Of a DNA stretch of 64,000 bases, positions 45,601 to 56,435 are shown piece by piece (within the stretch, counting starts at the first letter, position 1; each line of letters begins with the position of its first letter). A program made the translations under genes and the position numbers. The stretch comes from Nectonema munidae (taxonomy: Eukaryota; Nematomorpha; Nectonematoida; Nectonematidae): contig JAUIRK010000871.1 in NCBI GenBank assembly GCA_030549495.1, forward strand, positions 124,001 to 188,000. The letters run 5' to 3'. The notes under the pieces are model-generated. The model saw nothing but the letters and a program-made list of their open reading frames with translations. It searched no databases and was not told the DNA's origin.

Positions 45601-48117
45601 ACACACAGACACATATCATATGTATAATGCGAGATCTTTAAAATATTAATAATATATTTGAAAAAATATTTTTTGGTGTGAAAAGTTTTAGGACCTAGAA
45701 TCATACAGGTACCAATGATCTTTAACAGGACCTAGCTTAAAGGTACCAATTCCCTTAAGCAGGACCCAACGGGGTATCAATGATCTTTAAGAGGACATAG
45801 AATCACTAGGATTTAGAATCCAAAGTCTCGAGGAAAGCTGGGGACAAACAAGCTTATCCTAGTGATATATAAGAATATCTAACAGTAAAAACCTTTTTGT
45901 GCTTATTATTTGTTTTCTAAATATCAAGTGACTAATAAAATTGCAATTTCTTGATTGAAATTAAATTAATTTATATATAGATAATCATGCAATATTAAAA
46001 ACGAAACAATCTTTATGGTAAAAATTCATGGCATCAAAGTTGACTCTTACTACTATTATCCCTTTAATCTCCATTTTAATCACTACTCTATGATTCTTTT
46101 AATCAAAGTTTTGTTATGTTTTTGATTATTATGTTTTTTAAAATATAAAATTTTATTCCTCTATTGTATTGTTGAAAAAAACATACATCTGTACATTTTT
46201 TATATAGTTACAATTTTAACAAAATAATTAAAGAAAAATCATTTTAAATTAAATTTCGCTAGAGTTTATGAAGATGAGTAAATATATTTAATTTTTACTG
46301 TAGAAGTACAATAGTTTGTGGTGATTTAATAATGAAAACACGAAAGAGACTGCTTACATTAAAATATGAGCAGTGTCTAAGCTGAACTTAAAGTTGAAAG
46401 CTACATTCATAAAAGTCAGACAACTAACATAGTTTACTATCTTCTTTTTTTCTGTTTTGATGGGTGATAATCTAAACTAATTTAATGATAAAAAAGAAAC
46501 AAATAATTTTTTAAAGATAAATTTCTTATTATTTATATAATTCTTTTTAGAAATCTAATTATCGTCAATTTCTCATTTTTAGGACATCATTTGATAAATA
46601 TAATTTTTTCGTAGATATAAAATTCATTTTCCTAATCGTTATCATTGCCTATTTAGATTACCAATTGTTAAACTACAATTTCAAAAAAAAAGTGAGAACG
46701 ATTCCAAACTTTAAATAAAACTTTTAATTTAATTATTTTCTGTTATTAATTTTAATTTTTAAAAGAAATAAAACTTATTTAACAGTTTTATTTTTTTTAA
46801 ACATTCTTATTTTTTGTTTATTTTTTATTTTTATTTATAAAAATTTTCCTTTCTCTCTGATATTAAAATTAATTTCAAGGCAACAGAAATGGTTCTCACA
46901 AGTTAATTTTTTGCCTTTGAACCCTCAGAACTCCAAATTTACACAAAATTTTTCACTGCAAAGTGTTTTGATAGAAAGAAAAGCTCGAGTTTTATAAGTA
47001 TGTTAAGTTTTGTCTTAATAACTCTTGTAGTTTTTTAGTAATTGACGTTTCTTTTTGCAGCTTTTTGTGCAGCTTATTTTAGACTAACCCGTGTTATCTA
47101 ACGAAACATTGGCCCTGACACAGCCCCCTAACAAGTAAATTTTTTTATTTTTATTTATTTTTTTGACTATCCAGATCTTTTACACTTTTTATATGGATCG
47201 TACATTAAGTAAGTTTTTTAAATGATAATCCGAAATTTAAAACTTCTCATGAATCTATAATAATTCTTATTATTTGTTTCTTATAATATTTCGTTGATTA
47301 TAGCATGTAGTTATAATGTAATATAAAGTTTTTTAAAAATGATTCAGCTAAAACTTTATTTTGTTTTAACATCCTAAAATGAAATGATTATTATTATTAT
47401 ATATATATATATCCTTCAAATTGATAATTAAGATTGTAATACGTATCCTTTTCTTTTTTTAAAATTTAGAGTCGCCTTATGGAAATCATTATAATACTAA
47501 AAATTGTTTTAATTTTATCTTCAGATATAAAGTTATTTTTGAAAGATTTTATCTTGATAAAATTTAGAAACAATATTGAAAGAGCATTCCATTCTAATCT
47601 ACTATTCATGATCCTTTATTTTTTAGTTCAGCTTAAAATTTAAAATTATTTCTAAAAGGGTCAAATATATATTATAGAATTTTTTCATAAAAAAGTGACG
47701 AGATGTTTTAACAAAATTCATTAATTAGGGAGTACCATATTGTGTCAATTAATTCGTTAGGTTTAAATCCCTGGTAAAGTTGGAATGAGATTGTTTATCA
47801 CTAAAAATCTTAATTTAAATACAGTATGATATGAATAATATTGCATTTACAAAAACCATGGCTGATAAAAATTACAGGCCATATTAATAAAATCTATTGT
47901 AACTAAAAAAGATCTTTTAATAGGGGTTGAGAAGGCAAGTCTCTTTGCATTTGCTATTGATTTTGTTAAACTTAATATTTTGTATCCGACTATTTGTATT
48001 TGTTTCTATTTTTTGATCGACAATACTCTTTTCTATCGTAAGAATAAAAGAGAATTTTTGTGTTATGCTTAAATTTATTTTTTTAGAGATATTTGAGGCT
48101 AATTAATACATTTAGTT
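45600..48117. other. AT-rich intergenic or upstream DNA
   Basis: Contains short direct repeats of AGGACCTAG / GGTACCAAT at 45.69-45.84 kb and the inverted copy of the 31.44-kb dispersed repeat at 47041-47100. No gene recognised. The segment just before 48118 may be promoter, 5' UTR or intron of the homeobox gene. Confidence 0.55.
47041..47100 (-). repeat. Dispersed repeat, inverted copy of 31441-31500
   Basis: In inverse reads GGGTTAGTCTAAAATAAGCT and continues GCAC..AGCTGCAAAAAGAAAC, closely matching 31441-31500. Evidently a family of old repeats. Confidence 0.7.
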
Positions 48118-48338
48118 ATGATTCAAAATTGTGTTTCATGGAAAATTAGTTCCTCACAAAAGGATCAATTAGAGAAGTTTTATCAAAGTTTGCCACAAAA
48201 TACAAAAGAGTCGTATAAAGATTGTCAAAAATTGGCAAAGCGATTGTCTCTTAATATAAAACATGTTAAGTATTGGCTTGCTTCTAAGCGCTCCAAAGAA
48301 CACACTCATAGTTTTGGTACTCGCGGCCAAGTCTTGAA
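48118..48338 (+). CDS. Homeobox exon
   Basis: Seventy-three codons plus two bases. Homeodomain signature L-A-x-x-L-x-L-x-x-x-x-V-K-x-W-L-x-S-K-R. Hydrophobic core positions (Leu34, Leu38, Leu40, Val45, Trp48) are kept; recognition-helix residues 50 and 51 are Ala and Ser instead of the usual Gln/Lys and Asn. A stop lies in frame 21 nt upstream of the ATG. Confidence 0.72.
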
Positions 48339-51300
48339 GTAAGAATCTTTATTAAGTTGCTTTAAAGTTCACTCAGCTAATTAAAAGTTTACTACTTTTT
48401 TTATCATTTCTATATATGTATGTTACTTTCAAACTTTTCAAATCTAAATTTGGAAACATCCCAAAAGTAAACTATTTATAGTTTCTATTAAACTTATTCT
48501 ATTTTACAATTGAAAAACCTTTTGATAATGATAATCCACAAACTAGCCTACTTACTTTCCATATGTTTAAATTAACCCATTTAAGACTAAGCAAAGCAGA
48601 TGATATCTAAAATAACGCAGACGATTTATATTCAAAGTCATTGAAAAAAAGCAGACGAAGATGAAATTACTTATAATAGGAACATTGGTCGTAAATGGGT
48701 TAAGAATTATTTAAGTTTTCCTAAAGAATGATCAAATGAAGAACTGTAGTAAATAAATAGGAGTGAAGATTTTACTTGTCATTTGGTTTCATAGATAAAA
48801 AAATTAACAAATAGACTGATTAATTGTAATTATCGCCATTTTATAATACAGAGGTTAAAAGAGTACATATAAGAATACAAGTCATTTCAATGACTTTGAA
48901 TATAAATCGTCTGCGTTTTTTTTATATATCGTCTGCTTTGCTTGTTCTTAAATGGGTTAATGAATGGGAGACACATTACTGTACCAATAGTAAATAGTTT
49001 ATTATGGCACACTTTATATGAACTTAGAATGGTTCACTATAAAACATACTCATCTCAAATAGGCTTGTAATCGGTGAATATAGTATAATTCAAGGCGAAT
49101 AAAAAATGGTTACTTGGTTGCATCTTGTGTACAATGAGATTTGATTGATATATGAGTATTTCTACTGTCCTCGATTTCAGTTGTACTAAATTGCATAGTA
49201 AAATAGATGTTATCTAAGAGAAAACAAGCAAAATTATACGATGTCATAATTATAAGAATGTTTAACGATGTTCAGAATCATAATTCTAATAATTCACAAG
49301 ATAAAACGATGCCACCTAATGTTTTAGGACAATTATTTCTATGATGCCTCCACTCAAAAATATCAGACTTGTTAATTATATTTACGCAATCAAATTATCT
49401 ACTTCATGAAGTTACGGGATTCAACTTGACACTTTTTCATATCTAACGTTCAATTTAAAAAAACGTACTAAACGTTGATATTTATTGAAATTTTGTCTTT
49501 CTTCACGTAATTCAGAACAATATTTTTTTCTATATATAGTTTGCCATCACTCGCTGAGAGTGAAAATGATCCCAATCCCACACTCTTCCGGTTTTTCAAG
49601 ATAATTTAATTTCTGAATAATTTTCGAATGATATAAAATAAGCAACTATTCTATAAAAAAAATTCGTTACATTTCTTTTAAATATTACTCATTTCTTATT
49701 TTCTACTTAATTACAGTGTAATCTGTTCAAACCGGATTCCCTCTAAACCAACAAAAATTCGGTATTGACAGAACCCTGGTGTACAAAGAATCTATAGGGA
49801 CCGGACAACATCAACAATTTTAACCATAAAACCTAAACACAGACCAACCATTTCTTTACATGCCCTTGGCATTGTTATCTACTGGTGGCATATATACATG
49901 TGTATATTAAGTACATATAAACCTGCTTGTTAGAATTATATTCCTTCAAATGTAATATTAAGGAATTTAAGAAGAAACTTAAAAAATAAAAATAAAAATT
50001 ACATCGAACATTTTATTTCACCATTACATTATAGCATAAGGACATGTGTTCAGATTTTAAGCATGGAAAAAGTCTAATGGACACTTGTTTGGAATCAACA
50101 GACTTCTTAACGATAATAACCAACTTGTTTTTAGTGATAAGTGACTGAATTTCTTTTTGCATGGATTGTCTTCCATACAGACAAAGTTGCTGATTTAATA
50201 GAGCATATCATGGACGTTGATGCTGTTGAGTTTTTCCTTTGCTGCTTCGATAGTATCCTCTTCATCATTGTCACTGTTAACGGTATTGGCCTACAGACGC
50301 TGCTGGACTAGTGCGGACTCCCATTCGGATGTGCCTTCAATGTTATTAGTCTGATCTATATCGATTAAATCGTTAGTCTTGACAACCGACTTGGTGATCT
50401 TGGAAATGAGAGCAGATAACGAAAGATCATCTTTGTCGTCATCTGTGTTGACTGGAAGTGAACATGGTGAAACTACACTGTTTTGAAACAACTTGTGATT
50501 GTTGTGATTTTGATGTCTCACCAGACTGTGTCAATCAATTTGATAGCATCAAGAATAGTAACAGATTTTGCTAATTGTGCAGAGCTATCCATTTTAACTA
50601 GAAGGTTTGTCATCAGCACGTTGTGGTATTATACCCTGATAAAGCCTTTGGACAGCACATATGTTGACAGGCAGAAATTTCAGACTGGTAAGTTCTGCTT
50701 CATGAGTGTGCGAAGAAGCGAATTTTTTGTTTTTCGTTTACCATTTTTTTTATTAACTTCTCATAACGAGTCTAGAAAGAGTTTTGAAGTCATCCAAGCA
50801 TTGGAATTTGAAGCATAAGTCATTGGAAGTTCCTTGATTTGGATGTTTTTGAAACAATGCGGTTGTTTTGATTTGCCTATCACGAAACTTTTTAATTTTT
50901 CACCAGATGCACTGCAAGCATTCATGGCAGTTAAGCATTCTTTTTACGCCTTTGAGAGCGAGGCTTCTGAAATATAGCCGAGTTTTATCACAATTGAATA
51001 TGCCGTCATTGGCAAAATCTTCGATTACACCCGGTAAGCACGAAATCCATCATGAACTACTGTACTGTCAATATTAGTTTTTTCGCCTTAGATTGCATAT
51101 GATTTGATGGAATAACTTCATTTCCACGATGTCAACCAACCACAAGAGGCTTTAAAGTCGGCGTGTCCCAGAGTTTTCGTAAATTGTGTTGCCTTGGTCT
51201 GTAGTATAAAGCAGGAAAAATGGAAATTTTGAGCTCGTGCTCCTTGGATTCGCATGTCAGTTTGTTTAAGTTATCAAACTTGCAGAAACTACCAATGCCT

Positions 51301-53141
51301 TTTTTATTAGTATCAGCCATAGCGCAGTATTGTTGCAGATAAGTGTCAGCTTTTTTCAGTATGTCCGAAATGGTAGTGAAGACAATATCGTACTTTTCAC
51401 TCAAAAATTTCTGCCTAGTTTTTGGTGTCAATCTATAATCTTTTATAAGCTGCGCTTTATGCTTAAGATCAAGCTCACTGCGTGAACGTTTACTTGGAGG
51501 AGCCTGCATGTTTAAAAACACCAGAGATATGCAATGTTGTCTGATGTGACGGGAATGTGATTTACAGTTCTAAATAAATAATATGATTAAACAAATGTGT
51601 GAATAAGAAACTTTTGGCATCGATCTGTGTATCAATTTGCACACAAGTTGTCGTTTAGTAGCGAAGAAAAGCGCGTTTTAGGGGGAAACTCCGCTTTCGA
51701 CAGTACAATTTTACGCTTTGAGTCAGAGAAATACTACGGCCCGTTTTTAGAATGTACCGTATTCGATATATAGGGAATCTCTTACTACAGAAATAAAGTG
51801 GCACAATTCAGAACCATCAATTGTCGAAAATAACCTTCAAGCTAAAAGGTATTGAAAAATAACGCACTATATTTTTTGTTTTATGATGTTTGTCATTTTC
51901 TTGTTTTGATGAGAGTAACTATTTCTTTTATTAAAAGTTACTCTTCTTTTTAAACTCTCTTTCCTTTGTGTTTTTAAGAAAGTTTTCAAAAATTTGTTTT
52001 CTTTAGAACTTCCTCTCCTTCCGAGATGACTAAACAAGAGCCTTTTTTAAGCGATGAAACAGACGCAAGAAAGAATTTCGAAAATGAAACGCGGAAAATT
52101 TCTTTACAAAATCAAAGTAATTTTTGCCCTATAGATGTTAACTCGTTCAGCATAGTGTCCCAAAAAATTAAAATTGCCTACTCTAAATATATAGAAAAAA
52201 CATTGACAAGAAAGCAGGTGATTTATTAATCTTCAAAATTCTGGTCCTCAAAGGTCTACGCTGTCAACTGATTTGATCGAAGACTTGTTCCTCACTTCTA
52301 ATGTAGAAGCGACTCTCAACAACTGTTAATTTTTTTCTTAACATTTTCCAACTATTTTTATTGGATTAGATTAATTTATGAATTTATTTACTGCTCCATC
52401 CTTTAAAATGGCGATCCAATTTTTACTATAAACCTTCTATTTTTGTTTTCAATATTCATTTTTCCATTCTTTTGTTTTCATAATTTAATACTTCATATAT
52501 TTGTTAACTATAGTGATAGAAACCTACTAATTTTAAAGATATTTGTTGGACATTCCCATGACTCAAAAAAGTGTTCTTTGACATAAATACTTCATCCTAT
52601 TTGTATAAGATAAAATTTTCAGAAATCCTTTTTTTAAATGGTATAAGATGCACTTGAACAGTTGACAATTCTATTCCCCACATTTACTTTTTTCAATGCA
52701 CCTTTATTTTTAGACCATAATGCCGGATGTAGTCCTCCCATTAATAAGAGTGATATCAAAGCGAAGAATACGGCACTACAAAATGCTGCCACTCTTCCCC
52801 TGCCTTCTTCAAGCACAAAACGGTCTAAAATCTTGCTAGATCCACAAATGAAAAATCCTCTGCATTCTCTCAAAAACGAAGCTACTTTAGAGCTTCTTTC
52901 ATCTCCCAGTCAAAATAGTGCAACCGATGATTCGTATTCTAAAACATCTCAACTGTATATAAATCCCACTCTTTCCCAAGAAAACAAAACTTCCTCTTTC
53001 TTAGATCAATCCACCGCTGTGTCTATTTCTAATGATAGTAAGAATTGGATCTTTGATTTACTCCAACATCCAGAACCGTTCCCAGTTGTAGATTTGGTAG
53101 ATTACAAATTGACGGATATCACAATGGACTTATCAAGTTAG
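48118..53141 (+). CDS. Divergent homeobox gene (partial model)
   Basis: Exons 48118-48338, 52007-52217 (or ending at 52116) and 52714-53141. The first encodes a homeodomain-like segment: KDQLEKFYQSLP (helix 1), CQKLAKRLSL (helix 2) and HVKYWLASKRSKE (helix 3), with the invariant Trp48 and Arg53 but Ser at the Asn51 position. Exon 1 ends AA|GTAAGA and exon 2 starts after ctttag with A, phases agreeing. The third exon (Ser/Asn-rich, ending WIFDLLQHPEPFPVVDLVD and TAG) needs one carried base; exon 2 ending at 52217 carries none, whereas a donor at 52116 (CAAA|GTAATT) fits. Predicted nuclear DNA-binding protein; class not assigned. The ATG at 48118 may be the start or lie inside a longer exon after catttag. 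Confidence 0.62.
48572..48703 (+). repeat. TTAA-flanked MITE, GCAGACGAT family, copy B
   Basis: TTAACCCATTTAAGACTAAG to GTCGTAAATGGGTTAA, with GCAGATGATATC, CGCAGACGATTT and GCAGACGAAGAT inside. Close relative of copy A. Confidence 0.9.
48855..48960 (-). repeat. TTAA MITE, GCAGACGAT family, copy C (inverted, shortened)
   Basis: In inverse, it begins TTAACCCATTTAAGAACAAG and matches copy B through GCAGACGAT and the CATTGAAATGAC segment, then diverges, so its other end is truncated or rearranged before the TTAA at 48855. Lies only 150 bp from copy B. Confidence 0.75.
49714..51600 (-). mobile_element. Degenerate Tigger-like (pogo) transposon, minus strand
   Basis: The minus strand from 51521 encodes KRSRSELDLKHKAQLIKDYR and YDIVFTTISDILKKADTYL, a CENP-B/pogo helix-turn-helix. 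A decayed catalytic region follows near 50.97 kb (FANDGIFNCDKTRLYFRSL, compare F-N-x-D-E-T-G-L-F). The C-terminal part at 50521-50291 (SLSALISKITKSVVKTND) is polar and acidic. The left edge may be CAGTGTAATC after TA at 49712; the right edge is not resolved. Broken in several places. Confidence 0.6.
52007..52217 (+). CDS. Homeobox gene, second exon
   Basis: Reads TSSPSEMTKQEPFLSDETDA and on to KIKIAYSKYIEKTLTRKQ. Acceptor ttttctttag; first base completes a Lys codon from the previous exon. Two donors possible: 52217 (CAG|GTGATT) or 52116 (AAA|GTAATT). A coding-looking stretch in another frame follows at about 52231-52329 (GPQRSTLSTDLIEDLFLTSN then stop). Confidence 0.55.
52714..53141 (+). CDS. 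Homeobox gene, terminal exon (Ser-rich)
   Basis: After acceptor atttttag. Polar sequence (NAGCSPPINKSDIKAKNTAL), Ser/Pro-rich middle, then an acidic-hydrophobic end NWIFDLLQHPEPFPVVDLVD that resembles an activation or co-factor motif, and TAG. Needs one base from the preceding exon. Attachment to the homeobox exons is inferred from order, strand and one matching donor. Confidence 0.5.
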
Positions 53142-53765
53142 AATTAAGTGTTTTTGATAATTATTAATTTTCATGCCTTTAATTTTATTATTCACTGCCT
53201 TCTTAGCAAGGGTTGTTCAGCTCTCAGAATAAGATACATCATAATGACTCAATATTTCCTAATATATTTTTATGTAAATTGCTCTAAAATATTTTTTAAT
53301 TTTATCTTTAACAATCATCCTAAATTTAAATATAATTATATAGTTAATTTTCTTTTTGCTCATATATAGTGTAAATCAAGAAATTATCGGGGAAGTTAAA
53401 TTTTTGCGATTTGCAACTTACAAAAAGTTTACGTAATGTTATTTTCGCGGGCCATCATATATTTTATATATAATTTTATGAAAAGAACTTTCAGATTAAT
53501 ATATTCTCAAGTTATATTTTTGCCAATTTCGCGAAAATTTCATGATTTACACACTTTATTGATCATTAAGTTAATTTGTTTTTTTGATTGGTTAGATGAT
53601 CAGTTAGTTTATTTAATCGTTTTAAAAACAATCATTCCTTTTCAAGTAATTTTTATAGAAGCATCATTCTAAAGTATGCCCTTTTATTACACAAAGTTTA
53701 ACTATTTTATTTTCAAGTTGTGTGGGTATGCAAATGTTTAGGACGGTCGACAAGGAGGGGGCTAA
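53142..53765. other. 3' flank of homeobox gene
   Basis: AT-rich, possibly 3' UTR at first. Open frames here are low-complexity Phe/Ile/Tyr runs and not convincing genes. Confidence 0.5.
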
Positions 53766-53766
53766 G

Positions 53767-53786
53767 CCCCCCCCCCCCCCCCCCCC
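53767..53786. repeat. Run of 20 cytosines
   Basis: Uninterrupted poly-C following GGGGGCTAAG, immediately left of two adjacent TTAA MITEs. Striking in such AT-rich DNA. Confidence 0.95.
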
Positions 53787-53792
53787 ACCCAT

Positions 53793-53908
53793 CTAAACCC
53801 TTTCAGGCACAATGGGACACCAGTGTCCAAAAATCGTCTGCTTAATTTATATAAAAACTCATTGAGAAAGAAAGCAGACGATAGAAAACCCATGCCTAAA
53901 AGGGTTAA
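53793..53908. repeat. TTAA-type MITE, copy D
   Basis: From CTAAACCCTTTCAGGCACAA to CATGCCTAAAAGGGTTAA. Ends are inverted (CCCTTTNAGGCA / TGCCTAAAAGGG). Contains AATCGTCTGCTTAA and GCAGACGATAG, the shared motif in both orientations. The left target site is CTAA, not TTAA. Confidence 0.8.
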
Positions 53909-54031
53909 CCCGTTATCGGCCACAATAATCAGACGATATCTAGTGTAAAGCAGAAGATTTGTATTAAAAAGCATTGATAAACGCAGACGATTTTATGTTT
54001 GTAAAGTCGACTATGGTCGATAACCGGTTAA
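53905..54031. repeat. TTAA-type MITE, copy E, abutting copy D
   Basis: Begins at the same TTAA that ends copy D: TTAACCCGTTATCGGCCACA to GGTCGATAACCGGTTAA. Contains CAGACGATATC and CGCAGACGATTT. Sharing a single TTAA with D implies insertion into D's own target duplication. Confidence 0.85.
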
Positions 54032-54947
54032 GAACTCGGTTGAGATATATAAATTTTTACGCTTATCTCATCGAACTTCAGCCAAAAGCTCAAGATTTGG
54101 GTGAAACAAGATTTGTTCGCAGTAGAGTTGAAAGGTGTGGCAAAAAAGTTGTATATTACACGAATATGGTAGCTAGTTTATTCACAAATTAGTTTTCTCT
54201 ATTAAAATAACCAAGAAGGTTATTCATGGTTGCATGTTTTATTCCCGGCTCAAGCAATGCTTACCAAATCGAAAACAATAACATATAGGTGCATTTTTCT
54301 TATAAATCCGATTGTAAATAGATAATATACAAATAACCTACTATATATTCCAAATACATGAAACTCTTCACTGATTTCGTTATAAAAAATATTCAAATTT
54401 TATTTGAATTAAAGATTTTTCACTCACCTCAAATTTTAAAATAATTTTAACATCAATCATTATCTTTACTAAAATTTTAGACTTTATAAGTGATAACACA
54501 ATCATCAACATACAAATCTAAAAACTGAAATTTTTATCCCTAAATTTAAATATATCGTTTACATTTAGCTTGAAAAGTAGAGGTCCCAGAACAGAGCCCT
54601 TGAAACAGCATTGTTTGAACAATTAATCCCAAAATTATTAATAATTGTATGTATCTTTTTAATTCAATTGAAAATAGTAACAATTCTAAGCATCAAAACT
54701 CGTATCTCGTGTATGATGTGACCTCATAAAATTAGTTACAAATTATACCGTCAAATGTCTCATGATACGCAATTATATACCATATGAAGTTAAATTTTCC
54801 TTTAATTCCTGTGTATTCATTTTTTCAGTGGAATATGCATTTTGTTTTATGATAATTGCTGTATATGATTTTAAATGATAAGCGAATACAAATATTTTAG
54901 ACTCAAAACAGGCTAGTAAATCGACTATTTTGCGATGCTCCACCCAG
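54032..54947. other. Intergenic AT-rich DNA
   Basis: No gene or element recognised. Confidence 0.5.
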
Positions 54948-55198
54948 GAATCTAGTATAAAGTGCATTCAGTCTAAAGTTTTCAATATGCTTAAAAACGT
55001 CAAAGGTTTGCAACCTTTTCTTTGCTTTTTATCTAATCATTTTTATCCTTTTTGTGTATTTATTTGTTCTCTTAACCTTTACACAATGTTTCTTTTTTTT
55101 CTGTTAATTTCTTATAATAAACGATAATTTTTATTAATATTTTCTAGTTTTCAAATACCCTGATGACGTCAAAACAAGAGTTGAAAAGCTAAAAAAAG
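54948..55198 (+). CDS. Two possible phase-matched orphan exons
   Basis: 54948-55005 (after cacccag, ESSIKCIQSKVFNMLKNVK, donor G|GTTTGC) and 55148-55198 (after ttttctag, FKYPDDVKTRVEKLKK, donor G|GTTAAT) join in phase across a 142-nt intron and read as a basic helical segment. I do not recognise the family. The leftover base does not match the zinc-finger exon at 62 kb, so if real there are further exons I cannot place. Confidence 0.3.
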
Positions 55199-55414
55199 GT
55201 TAATATAGTTTTTATATTTACTTATACAAAAGCTTACTTTACATACTATTCTAAATAATTGATCATTTTTATTCTCTAATGTTCTGTAACAATACTTTGA
55301 TGGATGTGCCAGTTATAAGCAGGATTATGGAGTTGGAGCCATGAATCTGTGGGGTCAGAGATTATAATCGATAGTAGTCGGAGTGCGTATATGATAAAAT
55401 TTCGGAATCTGGTT

Positions 55415-55560
55415 TTAACCCTTTAGTCCTTTCGTGACCAGAAAAATCAGACGATATTTATTAAAAAGCAGAAGATACCTATACAAAACTATTTGAAAAA
55501 GCAGGTGAAGGTAAAATTGTTTATGTATCATATATGATACACTGGTCACGAAAGGGGTAA
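55415..55560. repeat. TTAA-type MITE, copy F
   Basis: TTAACCCTTTAGTCCTTTCG with GTGACCAG at left, mirrored by CTGGTCACGAAAGGGGTAA at right. Contains CAGACGATATTT and GCAGAAGATACC. The right target site has become GTAA. Confidence 0.8.
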
Positions 55561-55660
55561 GGACCAGTGTGACACAGATGTACCAAGAAATGAAAATCAC
55601 CTGCTTAAAATATATATAATAAAAGATACGTCTTGAAAATTACAGTCCTTAAAGGGTTAA
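55557..55660. repeat. TTAA-type MITE, copy G, abutting copy F
   Basis: From GTAAGGACCAGTGTGACACA to CAGTCCTTAAAGGGTTAA. Shares its left target tetranucleotide with copy F, the same arrangement as copies D and E. The internal motif is less clear here (CACCTGCTTAAAATA). Confidence 0.6.
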
Positions 55661-56435
55661 CTATTAAAAAAATCGTTTAATTTTTGTGGAGTCGAAGTCA
55701 GAAATGGGGAGTTGGTGTTACATATGAAGAAAGATAAACATTTAATTTATACCGACTTTGCTTCTCCACCTTGTTGTTGTTGGCCTGTAGATTAGGCTAT
55801 TTCAATATCAACTTAATGAGATGTCCAACAAACCATTTTTATATGAAAGTGAATAAACATCTTTTTCTCAAAATGCTCATATGGTTATGATGTGGAAGTT
55901 TCGTTAAAATTCGCAACAGCAGCGATAAATAAGTGTTGTATCAGCCACTGTATACTAATGATGGTTTTATGAGTAACCCTCTACTTATAACCAAAACCTA
56001 CTTAAGGTATCTTCGAATTCTTAGTTCTAAGGCCTAACCAAGATGTTTCATTACTTTGCGAGTAAGTTCAACACTCAACGCGAGTCAAGCGACGAAAAAT
56101 AAATGGGTGTTGGTTAAAAGTGTTAATATAAATATTTTGAATCAAACTCATAATCAAACTGAACGTCTTTAACTTACACAACACCATTATTTCAAGAACC
56201 AAAATTAAAAATCGAATTACTTTTTAGATCCAAAAATTTTTATTATAAAATACGCTGTGTGAATGTTTAAGATAAATATGAGCTTTTATCTCTTACATGA
56301 TAAAATTTTTATAGCAAGTCAAATTTTAAATATGATAATAAATTGAGTTTTACTCGAGTCCCTTTGTGTTATTCGAGTAAAAGTCGTGTTTAATTTTTCC
56401 GAGTTTTTACAAGCCGTAGTTATGTGTATCTATGG
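55661..56435. other. Intergenic DNA
   Basis: No gene recognised. Short GGAGTCGAAGTCAG-like words here and near 55.33, 57.06 and 61.32 kb belong to a scattered gagtcgg-type repeat. Confidence 0.5.

Larger units (their letters stand above)
48339..52006. other. Homeobox gene intron
   Basis: A 3.7-kb intron holding two TTAA MITEs (48572-48703 and 48855-48960) and a worn Tigger-like element on the minus strand (about 49.7-51.6 kb). The rest is AT-rich without recognisable features. Confidence 0.55.

Noticed and set aside
45690-45850. Repeated AGGACCTAG / GGTACCAAT words considered as a regulatory cluster
   Set aside because: Looks like short irregular duplication with no gene attached; no evidence for regulation.
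53148-53672. Two hydrophobic open frames after the homeobox terminal exon
   Set aside because: Phe/Ile/Tyr-rich, AT-driven composition; more likely 3' flank than membrane proteins.
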